Assembly (NCBI RefSeq): GCF_024519315.1
Contig: NZ_JANIIC010000058.1
Coordinates: forward strand, 1 to 64,000
Reading direction: 5' to 3'
Origin: Streptomyces malaysiensis subsp. samsunensis
GTDB lineage: Bacteria; Actinomycetota; Actinomycetes; Streptomycetales; Streptomycetaceae
DNA length: 64,000 nt
Each line of letters begins with the position of its first letter. The first letter of the stretch is position 1. A program made the translations under genes and the position numbers. Positions 1 to 9,129 of this stretch are shown piece after piece. The notes under the pieces are model-generated. The model did no database searches and had not been told where the DNA came from. It worked only from the letters and a program-made list of their open reading frames with translations.

Positions 1-68
1 CACGCGGCGGAGCCCCGCACGCGGCGGAGCCCCGCACGCGGCGGAGCCCCGCATGCCGCGGAGCCGCA
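1..68. repeat. 17-bp tandem repeat, three exact copies plus a decayed fourth
   Basis: The unit CACGCGGCGGAGCCCCG occurs three times head to tail from base 1 and then decays in a fourth copy. The array is cut by the window edge, so its true length is unknown. Seventeen is not a multiple of three and no convincing reading frame crosses it, so it is probably an intergenic minisatellite. Confidence 0.85.
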
Positions 69-368
69 TATCGATGCCGTCGGAAGAACCGGGCCGGAAG
101 CCGGAGGCAAAGCCCGGTCTGAAGCCGCGCTGAAGGCCGGGCCGGAAACCCCGAAAAGCCGGACCGGAAGTGGAACCTCCCCCCGCCCAGGCGACTCCTC
201 ATCGGTGGAGGCGCCGTACCGGGACAGGCCCTCATGACCGCCCCGCCCCCTTCCGGCCCCTCGAGGGCCGGATCCGAAACCCCCCACAGGGGTCGGGGCG
301 GTCCGGGGCCCGGGGCCGAAGCGCCCCGGAGGGGAGCCGAGCGCCGGGGAAAAGTACTCTCGGGAGAC
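69..368. other. intergenic stretch before the chorismate mutase
   Basis: GC-rich DNA with loosely repeated CCGGAAGCC-like words (about 70-180). I see no credible gene. The last 40 bases contain a possible -10 hexamer TACTCT (355-360) and a GGGAG Shine-Dalgarno (361-365) just before the chorismate mutase start. Confidence 0.5.
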
Positions 369-749
369 ATGACGCACAGCACGAGTGACCACACCGCCGG
401 GCAGCCGGTGACGCCGGGAGAGACCGAGGCCATCGACCCGGCCGTCCTCGACGAGCTGACCCGGTTGCGCGACAGCATCGACAACATCGACGCGGCCGTG
501 GTCCATATGCTTGCCGAGCGCTTCAAATGCACCCAGCAGGTCGGCCACCTCAAGGCCGCCCACCGGCTCCCCCCGGCCGACCCGGCCCGGGAGGCGCGCC
601 AGATCACCCGGCTGCGGCAGCTCGCCGAGAGCGCCAAGCTGGACCCCGGCTTCGCCGAGAAGCTGCTCAACTTCATCATCGCCGAGGTCATCCGGCACCA
701 CGAGACCATCGCCCGCTCCGGCAAGGGCTCCGAGGGCGCACTCCGGTAG
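369..749 (+). CDS. chorismate mutase, AroQ type
   Basis: This 126-residue protein is predicted to convert chorismate to prephenate at the branch to phenylalanine and tyrosine, in the cytoplasm. After a polar N-terminus of about 25 residues it is all-helical, with the AroQ pattern: first helix RDSIDNIDAAVVHMLAERF, a basic GHLKAAH segment, then REARQITRLRQLAE and a last helix ending EVIRHHETI. The Arg and Lys residues that bind the diacid substrate lie in these helices. The ATG at 369 has GGGAG a few bases upstream; a longer frame open from 234 lacks such a signal and has poor composition. It stands alone, with aminopeptidase N 100 bp downstream. The family is clear from the helix pattern; no activity can be proved here. 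Confidence 0.85.
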   Translation: MTHSTSDHTAGQPVTPGETEAIDPAVLDELTRLRDSIDNIDAAVVHMLAERFKCTQQVGHLKAAHRLPPADPAREARQITRLRQLAESAKLDPGFAEKLLNFIIAEVIRHHETIARSGKGSEGALR

Positions 750-778
750 TGCGCCCGACGACTCCGGTAGTGCGCCCG
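740..778. repeat. 18-bp direct repeat over the chorismate mutase stop codon
   Basis: ACTCCGGTAGTGCGCCCG occurs at 740-757 and again at 761-778, 21 bp apart. The first copy contains the chorismate mutase stop codon. It looks like a small tandem duplication of the 3' end of the gene. Confidence 0.8.
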
Positions 779-849
779 GGCGGCCGTCCGCGCCGGGGAA
801 CCACTTCCCACGCGTGTGCGGCCCACCGCACGTAGGGCAGCATGTCCCC

Positions 850-3441
850 ATGTCCGTACTGACGCGCGAGGAAGCGCAGATCCGAGCCCGCCTGATCGAG
901 GTCCACCGCTACACCATCGACCTCGACCTCACCCGCGGGGAGGAGCTCTTCGGCTCCACCACGACCATCCGCTTCAGCGCGCGCCAGGCGGGCGCGGACA
1001 CCTTCGCCGAGCTCATGCCGGCCGCACTCCACCGCGCCGTACTCGACGGCCGTGAGCTCGACCTCACCGGCGAGACCGCCGAGGCGCTCGCGGGCGGCCG
1101 GCTGCCGCTCACCGGCCTCGACGAGGGCGAGCACGAGCTGCGCGTCGAGACGGACATGCGCTACTCCCACACCGGTGAGGGCATGCACCGCTTCACCGAC
1201 CCCGCCGACGGCGAGACGTACCTCTACACCATGTGCTGCATGTCGGACGCGAACGACGTCTTCGCCGCGTTCGACCAGCCCGACCTCAAGGCCGTCTTCG
1301 ACGTCCGCGTCACCGCCCCGCCCGAGTGGACCGTCCTCGGCAACGGCGTCGCCACCCGCGTCGGCGCCCCCGCCGAGGGCCGCTGGCAGCTCGCGCCCAC
1401 CCCGCCCATCAGCACCTATCTGATGGCCCTGGCCGCCGGCCCGTACCACTCGGTGCGCACCGAGCACGCCGGACTCCCCTTCGGGCTGCATGTCCGCCGC
1501 TCGCTCGCGCCCCACCTGGAGGCCGACGCCGACGAGCTCTTCGAGATCACCCGGCGCTGTTTCGACCGCTACCACGAGATCTTCGAGGAGCCCTACCCCT
1601 TCGACTCCTACGACCAGGCGTTCGTCCCCGAGTTCAACTCGGGTGCCATGGAGAACCCGGGCCTGGTCACCTTCCGTGATGAATTCGTCTTCCGCTCCGC
1701 CGTCACCGACGCCGAGCGCCAGACCCGCGCCATGGTCATCGCGCATGAGATGGCCCATATGTGGTTCGGCGACCTCGTCACCATGAAGTGGTGGGACGAC
1801 ATCTGGCTGAACGAGTCCTTCGCCGAGTACATGGGCTACCAGATCCTCACCGAGACCACCCGCTACACCGACACCTGGGCCGACTTCGGCGTCCGCCGCA
1901 AGAACTGGGGCTACGACGCCGACCAGCGCCCCTCCACCCACCCGGTCGCCCCCGCGCCCGAGCTGGTCCCCGACACCGCCGCCGCCCGCCTCAACTTCGA
2001 CGGCATCTCCTACGCCAAGGGCGCCTCCGCGCTGCGCCAGCTCGTCACCTGGCTCGGTGAGAAGACCTTCCTCGACGGCATCAACGACCACTTCACCCGG
2101 CACCGCTTCGGCAACGCCACCCTCGCCGACTTCATCGACTCCCTCGCCCGCTCCTCCGGCCGCGACGTCCACGCCTGGGCCGACCGCTGGCTGCGCACCA
2201 CCGGCGTCGACACCCTCGCCCCCGTCGTCACCGCCAACGGCGACCGCTGGAGCGTCGAGATCCGCCACCAGGGCGGCGGCCCGGACGGGGACGCTCCCAC
2301 CCGGCGCCCGCACCGCATCGCCATCGGCCTCTACGACCACGCGCCCGCCGCCCCGCACCAGCTGGTCCTGCGCGAACGCGTCGAGGCCGAGCTCGACGGC
2401 GCCGAACCCGGCCTCAGCCTCTCCTTCACCGGGCCCCGCCCCGATCTGCTGCTGCTCAACGACGGCGACCTCACCTACACCAAGATCCGGCTCGACCCCG
2501 GCTCCTGGAAGGCCGTCCACCGCGCCCTGTCCGGCCTCCCCGACGCCGTCGGCCGCGCCGTGGTCTGGAACGCCGCCCGCGACATGGTGCGCGACGGCGA
2601 CCTCCCGCCCACCGACTACCTCGACGCCGCCCGCGCCCATCTGCCGCACGAGACCGACATAGCGATCGTCCAGGGCGTCCTCGCCTTCGCCCGCACCCAG
2701 ATCGCCGACCACTACCTCCCCGCGGAGCGCCGCCCCGCCGCCCTGGCCACCATCAGCGCCACCTGCCGCGATCTGCTGCGCCGCACCGAGGACGGCTCCG
2801 GGGACGGGCTGCGGCTCGCCGCCGTACGCACCTTCATCGGCAGCGCCACCGCGCCCGCCGAGCTCAGCGACTGGCTCGACGGCGACACCGTCCCCGGCGG
2901 CCCCGCCCTCGACCCCGAACTGCGCTGGCAGATCCTCGGCCGCCTCGCCGTCCTCGGCGCCGTCGGCCCCGCCGACATCGACGCCGAACTCGCCCGCGAC
3001 TCCAGCGCCACCGGCCAGGAGGGCGCCGCCCGCTGCCGGGCCGCCCTGCCGGACGCCGCCGCCAAGGAGGCCGCCTGGCGGACCCTCTTCGAGGCCGAGG
3101 AGGACGGCCGGGAGGGCGAGGAGCAGCCGGGCGAGCTCTCCAACTACCTGGTCACCGCGACCGTCGCCGGGTTCTGGCAGCCCGAGCACCACGACGTCCT
3201 CGCCGACTATGTGCCGCGCTACTTCCCGGCCGCCGTCGCGCTGGGCGCCCGTCGAGGCCCCGCCATCGCCGACACCGTCGCCCGCTTCGGCTTCCCGAGC
3301 ACCGTGGACGCCGAAACCCTGCGCCTGGGCGAGGAGTGCCTCGCCTCCCCCGACGCCGTACCCTCCCTCCGCCGCCGACTCGCCGACCAGATCGACGACC
3401 TGCGGCGCGCCCTGCGCGTACGGGAGAAGCAGGGGGAGTAG
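850..3441 (+). CDS. pepN: aminopeptidase N, zinc M1 family
   Basis: This 863-residue cytoplasmic metallopeptidase removes N-terminal residues from peptides during peptide turnover. The M1 exopeptidase loop GAMEN is at residues 265-269. The zinc site HEMAH is at 299-303, with the third ligand Glu322 in WLNESFAEY, an exact HEXXH-X18-E arrangement. An all-beta N-terminal domain precedes the catalytic domain and an alpha-helical C-terminal domain follows, ending with arginine-rich RRALRVREKQGE. Length is normal for actinobacterial PepN. The ATG at 850 is chosen because homologues begin close to SVLTREEAQ; the frame is open further upstream, but that part reads as low-complexity shadow of the chorismate mutase gene. 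A strong hairpin follows the stop, so the gene is probably monocistronic. Confidence 0.96.
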   Translation: MSVLTREEAQIRARLIEVHRYTIDLDLTRGEELFGSTTTIRFSARQAGADTFAELMPAALHRAVLDGRELDLTGETAEALAGGRLPLTGLDEGEHELRVETDMRYSHTGEGMHRFTDPADGETYLYTMCCMSDANDVFAAFDQPDLKAVFDVRVTAPPEWTVLGNGVATRVGAPAEGRWQLAPTPPISTYLMALAAGPYHSVRTEHAGLPFGLHVRRSLAPHLEADADELFEITRRCFDRYHEIFEEPYPFDSYDQAFVPEFNSGAMENPGLVTFRDEFVFRSAVTDAERQTRAMVIAHEMAHMWFGDLVTMKWWDDIWLNESFAEYMGYQILTETTRYTDTWADFGVRRKNWGYDADQRPSTHPVAPAPELVPDTAAARLNFDGISYAKGASALRQLVTWLGEKTFLDGINDHFTRHRFGNATLADFIDSLARSSGRDVHAWADRWLRTTGVDTLAPVVTANGDRWSVEIRHQGGGPDGDAPTRRPHRIAIGLYDHAPAAPHQLVLRERVEAELDGAEPGLSLSFTGPRPDLLLLNDGDLTYTKIRLDPGSWKAVHRALSGLPDAVGRAVVWNAARDMVRDGDLPPTDYLDAARAHLPHETDIAIVQGVLAFARTQIADHYLPAERRPAALATISATCRDLLRRTEDGSGDGLRLAAVRTFIGSATAPAELSDWLDGDTVPGGPALDPELRWQILGRLAVLGAVGPADIDAELARDSSATGQEGAARCRAALPDAAAKEAAWRTLFEAEEDGREGEEQPGELSNYLVTATVAGFWQPEHHDVLADYVPRYFPAAVALGARRGPAIADTVARFGFPSTVDAETLRLGEECLASPDAVPSLRRRLADQIDDLRRALRVREKQGE

Positions 3442-3454
3442 CCACCCCGGGCGT

Positions 3455-3488
3455 GGGGTGGCGGGGCGCCTGCTCGCCCCGCCACCCC
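3455..3488 (+). terminator. rho-independent-type terminator of pepN
   Basis: A perfect 14-bp inverted repeat (GGGGTGGCGGGGCG and its complement) with a 6-base loop starts 14 bases after the pepN stop. There is no T-run, as is usual for Streptomyces terminators. Confidence 0.8.
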
Positions 3489-3611
3489 GCCGTCGTCCGG
3501 GCCGCCCACCGACGCGACCCGGACGACACCGGGGCAACGGCGGCCCGGGTCGGGTCGGCAGGCTACGTCACGGAATGGCCAGGACGAGTGGTCGGCTCGT
3601 GCCGCAGACTG

Positions 3612-3851
3612 ATGGGCATGGAACGAGGAACGCGCCGGTGGACACTGACGGTTGACGGGGAGGGGTTCGACGTCCATGAGCGCCCCGGCGAACCCGGGAC
3701 GTACGACTTCACCTGGCTCACCGGGCCCGATCCCGGATACGGCTTCACCACCGGTGTGCACGGAGCCGACTCCTTGAGCACGCGGGAACTGGAGGCGGCC
3801 GCACGGGACTTCCTCGGCCAGGTGGACCCCGAGACGGGGCACATCGAGTAA
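3612..3851 (+). CDS. small conserved-looking hypothetical protein
   Basis: A 79-residue soluble acidic protein with no signal peptide or membrane segment. I do not recognise a named domain. It reads as alternating beta strands (RRWTLTVDGEGFDVHE, then TYDFTWLTGP) followed by a helix (STRELEAAARDFLGQVD), a compact alpha/beta layout seen in many small Streptomyces proteins of unknown role. Coding is supported by strong third-position GC in this frame only and by the clean stop at the end of the helix. A second ATG lies two codons downstream (3618) and could be the real start. No convincing Shine-Dalgarno is seen at either. It stands alone between the pepN terminator and the putative iron-regulated operon. 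Confidence 0.6.
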   Translation: MGMERGTRRWTLTVDGEGFDVHERPGEPGTYDFTWLTGPDPGYGFTTGVHGADSLSTRELEAAARDFLGQVDPETGHIE

Positions 3852-3977
3852 CCGATCGGGCCGGACGAGGCGGCGAGCGAGGGGCGGCCCGACCCCGCGG
3901 ATCAATCCGCGCGGCCGGGCTGTACCACGTATGGGTGCACTTCCCGCCGACCCCGGATCCGACGGTTGGCGCGCGAA

Positions 3978-3996
3978 GTAATTTAGGCAGCCCTGA
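3978..3996 (+). promoter_or_regulatory. candidate iron box (DmdR1/IdeR-type operator)
   Basis: The 19-mer GTAATTTAGGCAGCCCTGA matches the Streptomyces iron-box consensus TTAGGTTAGGCTCACCTAA at 12 of 19 positions, with the core TTTAGGC intact. It lies 58 bp upstream of the decarboxylase start, in an unusually AT-rich patch. The match is imperfect, so iron control of this operon is an inference. Confidence 0.4.
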
Positions 3997-4053
3997 CCGC
4001 CGCCCGACCGCTTCCACCTGCCCGACTCCCAGACACCCCCTAGGGGCACACCC

Positions 4054-5619
4054 ATGCCCGTGCCCGCATCCGGAACCGCCCGCCTCCTCGCCGGGGGCCA
4101 TGGCGGACCGGGGGCGCTCCGCCCGATGGTCGACACCGTCCTCGACGCCCTCGCTCACGGCGCCGCCGACCGCGGTGGGCCGCTCCCGTCCGGGGGGCCG
4201 GCCGCGGTGGCCCGGCGGATACGCGATGCGGCCCGGCCGCTCATCCCCGACGAGGGGGAGGGGCCCGACCACGCGCTGCGCACCCTCGTCCGTGCCCTCG
4301 CCTACGGCGCCGCCGACCCCGCCGACCCCCGCTGCACCGCCCATCTGCACTGTCCGCCGCTCGCCGTCGCCACCGCCGCCGACCTCGCGGTCTCCGCCCT
4401 CAACCCCTCACTCGACTCCTGGGACCAGGCCCCGGCCGCCTGTGCGCTGGAGGCGCTCACCTGCCGCGCCCTGGCCGAGCTCGTCCACCCCCACGGCCCC
4501 GCCCCCGACGCCCTCGTCACCACCGGCGGCACCGAATCGAACCATCTCGCCCTGCTCTTCGCCCGGGAACAGGCCCGCGCCCGCGATACCGCCCGCCCTC
4601 ACGACACGGCCCGCCCTCACGACACCGCCCCCACCCACGACACCGTCCCCGCCCGTGAAACGGCCCATGCTCCGGACGCCGCCCCGGCCGCCCGTGGGAC
4701 GGCCCCCGGCGTACGCGGGGCCGGGCCGCGGCGTATGGGCGGGCCGGGGCCGCTGCGCGTGGTGTGTGGCGGCAACGCCCACCACAGCATCCACCGCGCC
4801 GCCTGGCTCCTCGGGCTCCCCGCGCCGCACACCCTCCCCACCCCCACCGGCGTCCTCGACCCGGCCGCGCTCCACACCGCCCTCGACCGGCTGCCGGACG
4901 CCCCCACCCTCGTCGTCGCCACCGCCGGTACCACCGACACCGGAGCCATCGACCCGCTCCCCGAGATTGCCGATGTATGCGACCACCACGCCGCCACCCT
5001 CCACATCGACGCCGCCTACGGCGCGCCTCTGCTCTTCAGCGACACCCTCCACAAGCGGCTCCACGGACTCGACCGCGCCCATACCGTCGCCCTCGATCTG
5101 CACAAGCTCGGCTGGCAGCCGGTCGCCGCGGGCCTCCTCGCCGTCCCCGACGGCGCCGCGCTCGCCCCTCTGGCCCACCGGGCCGACTACCTCAACGCCG
5201 ACGACGACACCGAAGCGGGCCTGCCCGATCTGCTCGGCCGCTCCCTGCGCACCTCCCGTCGCCCCGACATCTTCAAGATCGCCGTGACCCTGCGGGCGCT
5301 CGGCCGACGCGGCCTCGGCGACCTCGTCGACCATGTCTGCGCGGCCGCCCAGCACCTCGCCGATCTCATCGAGACCCGCCCCGGGCTCCAGCTCTACGCC
5401 CGCCCCACCCTCAGCACCGTCCTCTTCCGCCCCACCGGGGCAGGGCCCGCCGCCGTGGCCGCGCTGCGCCGCCGCCTGCTCCACCACGGCGCGGCCGTCC
5501 TCGGCCGTGCCACCACCCCCGAGGGGCTGTGGCTGAAGGCCACCGTTCTCAACCCGCATATCCAGCCCGGCGATCTGCGCGGGCTGCTCGAACTCGTGGA
5601 AGGCAACACCACCCCATGA
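4054..5619 (+). CDS. PLP-dependent decarboxylase, group II (DesA/DABA-decarboxylase-like)
   Basis: A 521-residue pyridoxal-phosphate enzyme that probably decarboxylates a basic amino acid (lysine, ornithine or 2,4-diaminobutyrate) to a diamine. Family marks are AHLHCPP and NPSLDSWDQ near the N-terminus, TGGTESNHLALLFAREQ for phosphate binding, a His in GGNAHHSIHRAA, Asp in HIDAAYGAP, and the Schiff-base lysine Lys351 in DLHKLGWQP. The closest pathway known to me is DesA of desferrioxamine synthesis. Between about residues 172 and 230 there is a low-complexity insert of repeated RPHDTA units absent from DesA as I remember it. The next gene starts inside this stop codon (ATGA), so the two are translationally coupled. 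Substrate is not decidable from sequence. Confidence 0.88.
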   Translation: MPVPASGTARLLAGGHGGPGALRPMVDTVLDALAHGAADRGGPLPSGGPAAVARRIRDAARPLIPDEGEGPDHALRTLVRALAYGAADPADPRCTAHLHCPPLAVATAADLAVSALNPSLDSWDQAPAACALEALTCRALAELVHPHGPAPDALVTTGGTESNHLALLFAREQARARDTARPHDTARPHDTAPTHDTVPARETAHAPDAAPAARGTAPGVRGAGPRRMGGPGPLRVVCGGNAHHSIHRAAWLLGLPAPHTLPTPTGVLDPAALHTALDRLPDAPTLVVATAGTTDTGAIDPLPEIADVCDHHAATLHIDAAYGAPLLFSDTLHKRLHGLDRAHTVALDLHKLGWQPVAAGLLAVPDGAALAPLAHRADYLNADDDTEAGLPDLLGRSLRTSRRPDIFKIAVTLRALGRRGLGDLVDHVCAAAQHLADLIETRPGLQLYARPTLSTVLFRPTGAGPAAVAALRRRLLHHGAAVLGRATTPEGLWLKATVLNPHIQPGDLRGLLELVEGNTTP

Positions 5620-7166
5620 GCACCGCACAACCCCCCAGCCCCGCCGCCGATCCCGCTCTCGACGCGGGGTCCGCCCCCGACGCGGAGCCCACCGCCGCCG
5701 GGCCCGCCACCGCCGCCGACCGGCCCGCGGACCTGGCCGGTATCGGCGTCGGCCCGTTCAACCTCTCCCTCGCCGCCCTCGCCCACGGCGTCCCCGCCCT
5801 GCGCACCGCCTTCTACGAACAGCGACCCGCCTTCCACTGGCACCCCGGCCTCCTCATCGACGGCGCGACCGTCCAAGTCCCCTTCCTCGCCGATCTGGTG
5901 ACCCTCGCCGACCCCGGCAGCCCCTGGACCTTCCTCCAGTACCTCAAGGCCCATGAGCGGCTCTTCCCCTTCTACGTCGCCGAGCGCTTCCATATCGAGC
6001 GCGCCGAGTACGACGCCTACTGCCGCTGGGTCAGCCAGCAGCTCCCCGGGCTCCACTTCGACCACCGCGTCGACGCCGTGCGCTGGGACCACGAATACGA
6101 GCTGTTCGAAATCGACTTCACCCGGCTCGGCCCGGCCGGGGCCGCCGATGCCCACCCCCACGCGCCCGCCACCGCCGGGACCGACGAGGAGGGCCGGACC
6201 CTCGGCCGCGCCTACGCCCGCAACCTCGTCCTCGGCGTCGGCACCGAACCGTATGTCCCCGAGCCTCTGCGCCCCTTGGCCGACGCCCCCAACGTCCCCG
6301 TCCTCCACTCCTCCGACTATCTCGAACACCGCGAGCGGCTCCTGGCCACCGGCCATGTCACCGTCATCGGCTCCGGCCAGTCCGGCGCCGAGGTCTTCCT
6401 GGACCTGCTGCGCAATCGCCCCCTCGGCGCCGAAGGGCTCCACTGGCTGGCCCGCACCCCCGCCTTCGCGCCCATGGAGTACGGCAAGCTGGGCCTGGAG
6501 CAGTTCAGCCCCGACTACACCCGCTACTTCCACACCCTGTCCGAGCCCGTCCGCGATCAGCTGCTGCCCCGCCAGTGGCAGCTCTACAAGGGCATCGCCC
6601 ACGAGACCCTCGACGCCATCCACCACGAGCTCTACCGCCGCGCCCTCCACTCCGACGGCTGGCCCGGCGCCGTTCTCACCCCCGGTGTCAGCGTCCGGAC
6701 CGCCGGCCGTATCGCCGCCGCCCGCCTCGAACTCCACCTGGAACACATCGAGCAGGGCACCCGGGCCCGGCACACCACCGAGGCCGTCGTCCTCGCCACC
6801 GGCTACCGCGAGCGCCGTGTCGACACCCTCCTCGCCGCCCTCGACCCCTACATCCGCCGGGACGCCTCCGAGCGCCCCCGCGTCGACGCCGACCACCGCC
6901 TGGTCCTCGACCCCATGATCAAGGGCGCGGTGTACGTCCAGAACGCCGAGCGCCACACCCATGGCGTCGGCGCCCCCGACCTCGGCCTCGCCGCCTGGCG
7001 CTCCGCCACCATCCTCAACTCGCTGCTCGCGGAGCCCGCTTACCCGCTGCCGTCCCGCACCGCGTTCACCGCCTTCGGCCTCCAGCCGTCGGGGCGGTGC
7101 GGGAGCGTCATCGGCAGCCCGCACCTCCCCGACCAGCGCACCCCCCTCAACGCCGGAAGGAACTAG
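5616..7166 (+). CDS. FAD/NADPH-dependent amine N-hydroxylase (IucD/PvdA/DesB family)
   Basis: A 516-residue flavin monooxygenase of the lysine/ornithine/diamine N-hydroxylase family, expected to convert the diamine made by the preceding enzyme into an N-hydroxy-diamine, the precursor of hydroxamates. After an Ala/Pro-rich N-terminal extension of about 40 residues come the FAD site GIGVGPFNLSLAALAHG, the NADPH site VTVIGSGQSGAEVFLDLL, the ATGYRERRVD motif typical of this family, and the conserved end HGVGAPDLGLAAWRSATILN. The start overlaps the decarboxylase stop. No acyltransferase (DesC-like) or IucA/IucC synthetase (DesD-like) follows: the next gene is a nucleotidase on the opposite strand only 14 bp away. 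The pair is therefore an incomplete siderophore cassette or part of another pathway. Confidence 0.92.
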   Translation: MSTAQPPSPAADPALDAGSAPDAEPTAAGPATAADRPADLAGIGVGPFNLSLAALAHGVPALRTAFYEQRPAFHWHPGLLIDGATVQVPFLADLVTLADPGSPWTFLQYLKAHERLFPFYVAERFHIERAEYDAYCRWVSQQLPGLHFDHRVDAVRWDHEYELFEIDFTRLGPAGAADAHPHAPATAGTDEEGRTLGRAYARNLVLGVGTEPYVPEPLRPLADAPNVPVLHSSDYLEHRERLLATGHVTVIGSGQSGAEVFLDLLRNRPLGAEGLHWLARTPAFAPMEYGKLGLEQFSPDYTRYFHTLSEPVRDQLLPRQWQLYKGIAHETLDAIHHELYRRALHSDGWPGAVLTPGVSVRTAGRIAAARLELHLEHIEQGTRARHTTEAVVLATGYRERRVDTLLAALDPYIRRDASERPRVDADHRLVLDPMIKGAVYVQNAERHTHGVGAPDLGLAAWRSATILNSLLAEPAYPLPSRTAFTAFGLQPSGRCGSVIGSPHLPDQRTPLNAGRN

Positions 7167-7180
7167 AATAACTGGAATAA

Positions 7181-8986
7181 TTAGGACAACTGGAACACCG
7201 GAGCGCCGTCGCGGGTCAGCTTCCAGTCCACCGTCCCGAACCGCGACACATCGATCGTCCCCTTCGCCTGCACCCAGGCGATGATCGTGTTCCGGATCTC
7301 CTCCGAATTGGCCCACACCTGCTTCGCGGTGGCCACATGCGGGAAGTTGCCGCCCCCGCTCGCCCGGTAGTTGTTGACCGCCAGCACGAACTGCGCCTTC
7401 TCGTCGATCGGCTTGCCGTCGAAGCTCAGCCCCACGATCCGCGACCCCGGCGCCTTCGCGATGTCGATCTCGTAGGTGAGGCCGCCGACCGCGTCGTAGT
7501 TGTAGTCCGGGGTGCCCGAGGCGTTCGTCAGCTTGGCCGGGTCCACATCGCCGCCCGCCGGGGTCTGGACGTAGTAGCGGGCCGAGAACTCCAGATAGTC
7601 CTTGAGCTGGGCGCCGGTCAGCACCCGCGCCTCCAGGGTGTTCTCGAACGGATACAACCCCGCCACCTGCCGGATCGTGACCTCCCCGGCCGGGATCGCC
7701 GCCGTACGGGAGAAGCAGGACGCCTGCGAGAGCACCGGCAGCGCCGCGTACTCCGTCCCCGCCAGCGCCGCCTTCACCGTCTCCGACTGCACATGGTTGA
7801 TGAAGTCGACGATCGGCGCGTCCTTGTAGGGCGCCTCGGTCGCCGCCATCGCCTCCGAGCAGGTGCCGATCACCTGGTTCACATAGCCGACGACCTTCTC
7901 GTGCTCATCGCCGAGCAGCCGCACGATCCGCGGGTCCTCCTCGGCCGTGCTGGAGTTCAGCACCTTCGCCGACACCGACGCCACCTGCCAGCGGCCCCGC
8001 TCCCACTCCAGCTCGAAGTCGAAGAGGGTGAGCCGCTGACCCCACTTGAGCGGCTCGGACAGCACGACCTCGCGTCCGGTCTCCTTGTTGACCACCCGCG
8101 ACTCGGGTATCTCCAGATGCGCGTGGCCCACCAGGATCGCGTCGATCCCCGCCACCTGCTCGGCCACCAGCGCCGCCGCGTTCTCCACATGGGGCACCTG
8201 GTCGCCGTAGCTGGAGGTGCCGCTGGTCCCCGAATGCGCCGAGACGATCACCACGTCCGCGCCCATCGACCGCAGCCGCGGCACCCACTTCGCGGCCTGC
8301 TCCTCCAGGCCCGGGAAGGTCATCTTCCCCTGCACATTGACCTTGTCCCAGATCGCGATGCCCGGATTGGTCAGCCCCAGCACCGCCACCTTCACATCCC
8401 GTCCGAACGGGGTGCGCAGCCGGGTCATCCAGTACGGCGGGAAGGCGGGCCGCAGCGTCCTGGCGTCCAGCGCGTTCGCCCCCAGCAGCGGGAATTCGCA
8501 CTGCTCCTCGAACTTCCGCAGCACCGGGATGCCGTAGTTGAACTCGTGGTTGCCCAGCGCCGCAGCGTCATAGCCGATCGCGTTCATGGCCTGCGCCATC
8601 GGGTGCACCGGGCCGTTCGCCCCGGTGATCGGGTCCACCCTGGCGTAGTAGTACGACAGCTGGGTGCCCTGGATGGTGTCACCCGCGTCGATCAGCAGCG
8701 TATTGCGGCGCCCCTTCTCCTTCCGGACCTGGTCGACCAGTGTGGAGATCTTCGCCAGGCCCACATCGTTGTGCGCCGAGTCGTCGAACTCGGCGTCGGT
8801 GAAGTAGTCCCAGTTGAAGACGTTGCCGTGCAGATCGGTGGTGCCCATCACGGTGAAGGCGTACCGCCGCGGGGGGCGCTCATGGCCCCTCGCCTCGGCC
8901 GGGACGGTGGCCGCGGCGGCGGCGAGGGCGGCCCCCGCGCTGGTCGCCGCGGTGCGGCCGAGGAACTTCCGACGGTTGAGCGGCAT
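7181..8986 (-). CDS. Tat-exported bifunctional 5'-nucleotidase / 2',3'-cyclic phosphodiesterase
   Basis: A 601-residue secreted metallophosphatase that would hydrolyse extracellular nucleotides to recover phosphate and nucleosides. It begins MPLNRRKFLGRTAATSAGAA, a twin-arginine signal ending near AEARG. The calcineurin-like domain shows TTDLHGN, DAGDTIQG, LGNHEFNYG and GHAHLEI, which supply the two-metal site. A 5'-nucleotidase C-terminal domain follows with SQASCFSRTA and YPFENTLEARVLTGAQLKDYLE. The start at 8986 has AGGGGAG six bases upstream; a longer frame up to 9064 lacks a ribosome site and would bury the signal peptide. It converges on the N-hydroxylase gene with 14 bp between stops and is divergent from the Nudix gene. 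Confidence 0.94.
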   Translation of the reverse strand: MPLNRRKFLGRTAATSAGAALAAAAATVPAEARGHERPPRRYAFTVMGTTDLHGNVFNWDYFTDAEFDDSAHNDVGLAKISTLVDQVRKEKGRRNTLLIDAGDTIQGTQLSYYYARVDPITGANGPVHPMAQAMNAIGYDAAALGNHEFNYGIPVLRKFEEQCEFPLLGANALDARTLRPAFPPYWMTRLRTPFGRDVKVAVLGLTNPGIAIWDKVNVQGKMTFPGLEEQAAKWVPRLRSMGADVVIVSAHSGTSGTSSYGDQVPHVENAAALVAEQVAGIDAILVGHAHLEIPESRVVNKETGREVVLSEPLKWGQRLTLFDFELEWERGRWQVASVSAKVLNSSTAEEDPRIVRLLGDEHEKVVGYVNQVIGTCSEAMAATEAPYKDAPIVDFINHVQSETVKAALAGTEYAALPVLSQASCFSRTAAIPAGEVTIRQVAGLYPFENTLEARVLTGAQLKDYLEFSARYYVQTPAGGDVDPAKLTNASGTPDYNYDAVGGLTYEIDIAKAPGSRIVGLSFDGKPIDEKAQFVLAVNNYRASGGGNFPHVATAKQVWANSEEIRNTIIAWVQAKGTIDVSRFGTVDWKLTRDGAPVFQLS

Positions 8987-9129
8987 GGCTGATCTCCCCT
9001 GAGATACCTGCGAAATGGGCACAACGCGCGTAGATTCTGGCCCAGCCGTACCGCTCCGCACCACCCCCGGCAGGTTGCGATCGGGTTGCCGGCCGGCTCC
9101 ACCCGCCGCCTGCCCGGCATCCTTGAGGG

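Noticed and set aside
688..3537. 949-residue open frame antisense to pepN
   Set aside because: Gly/Val/Glu-rich composition typical of the antisense of a high-GC gene; no motif. Similar long antisense frames over the liv operon (15531-18311), polA (23443-26391), uvrB (49041-52283), uvrA (59009-62170) and the nucleotidase (7337-8992) were rejected for the same reason.
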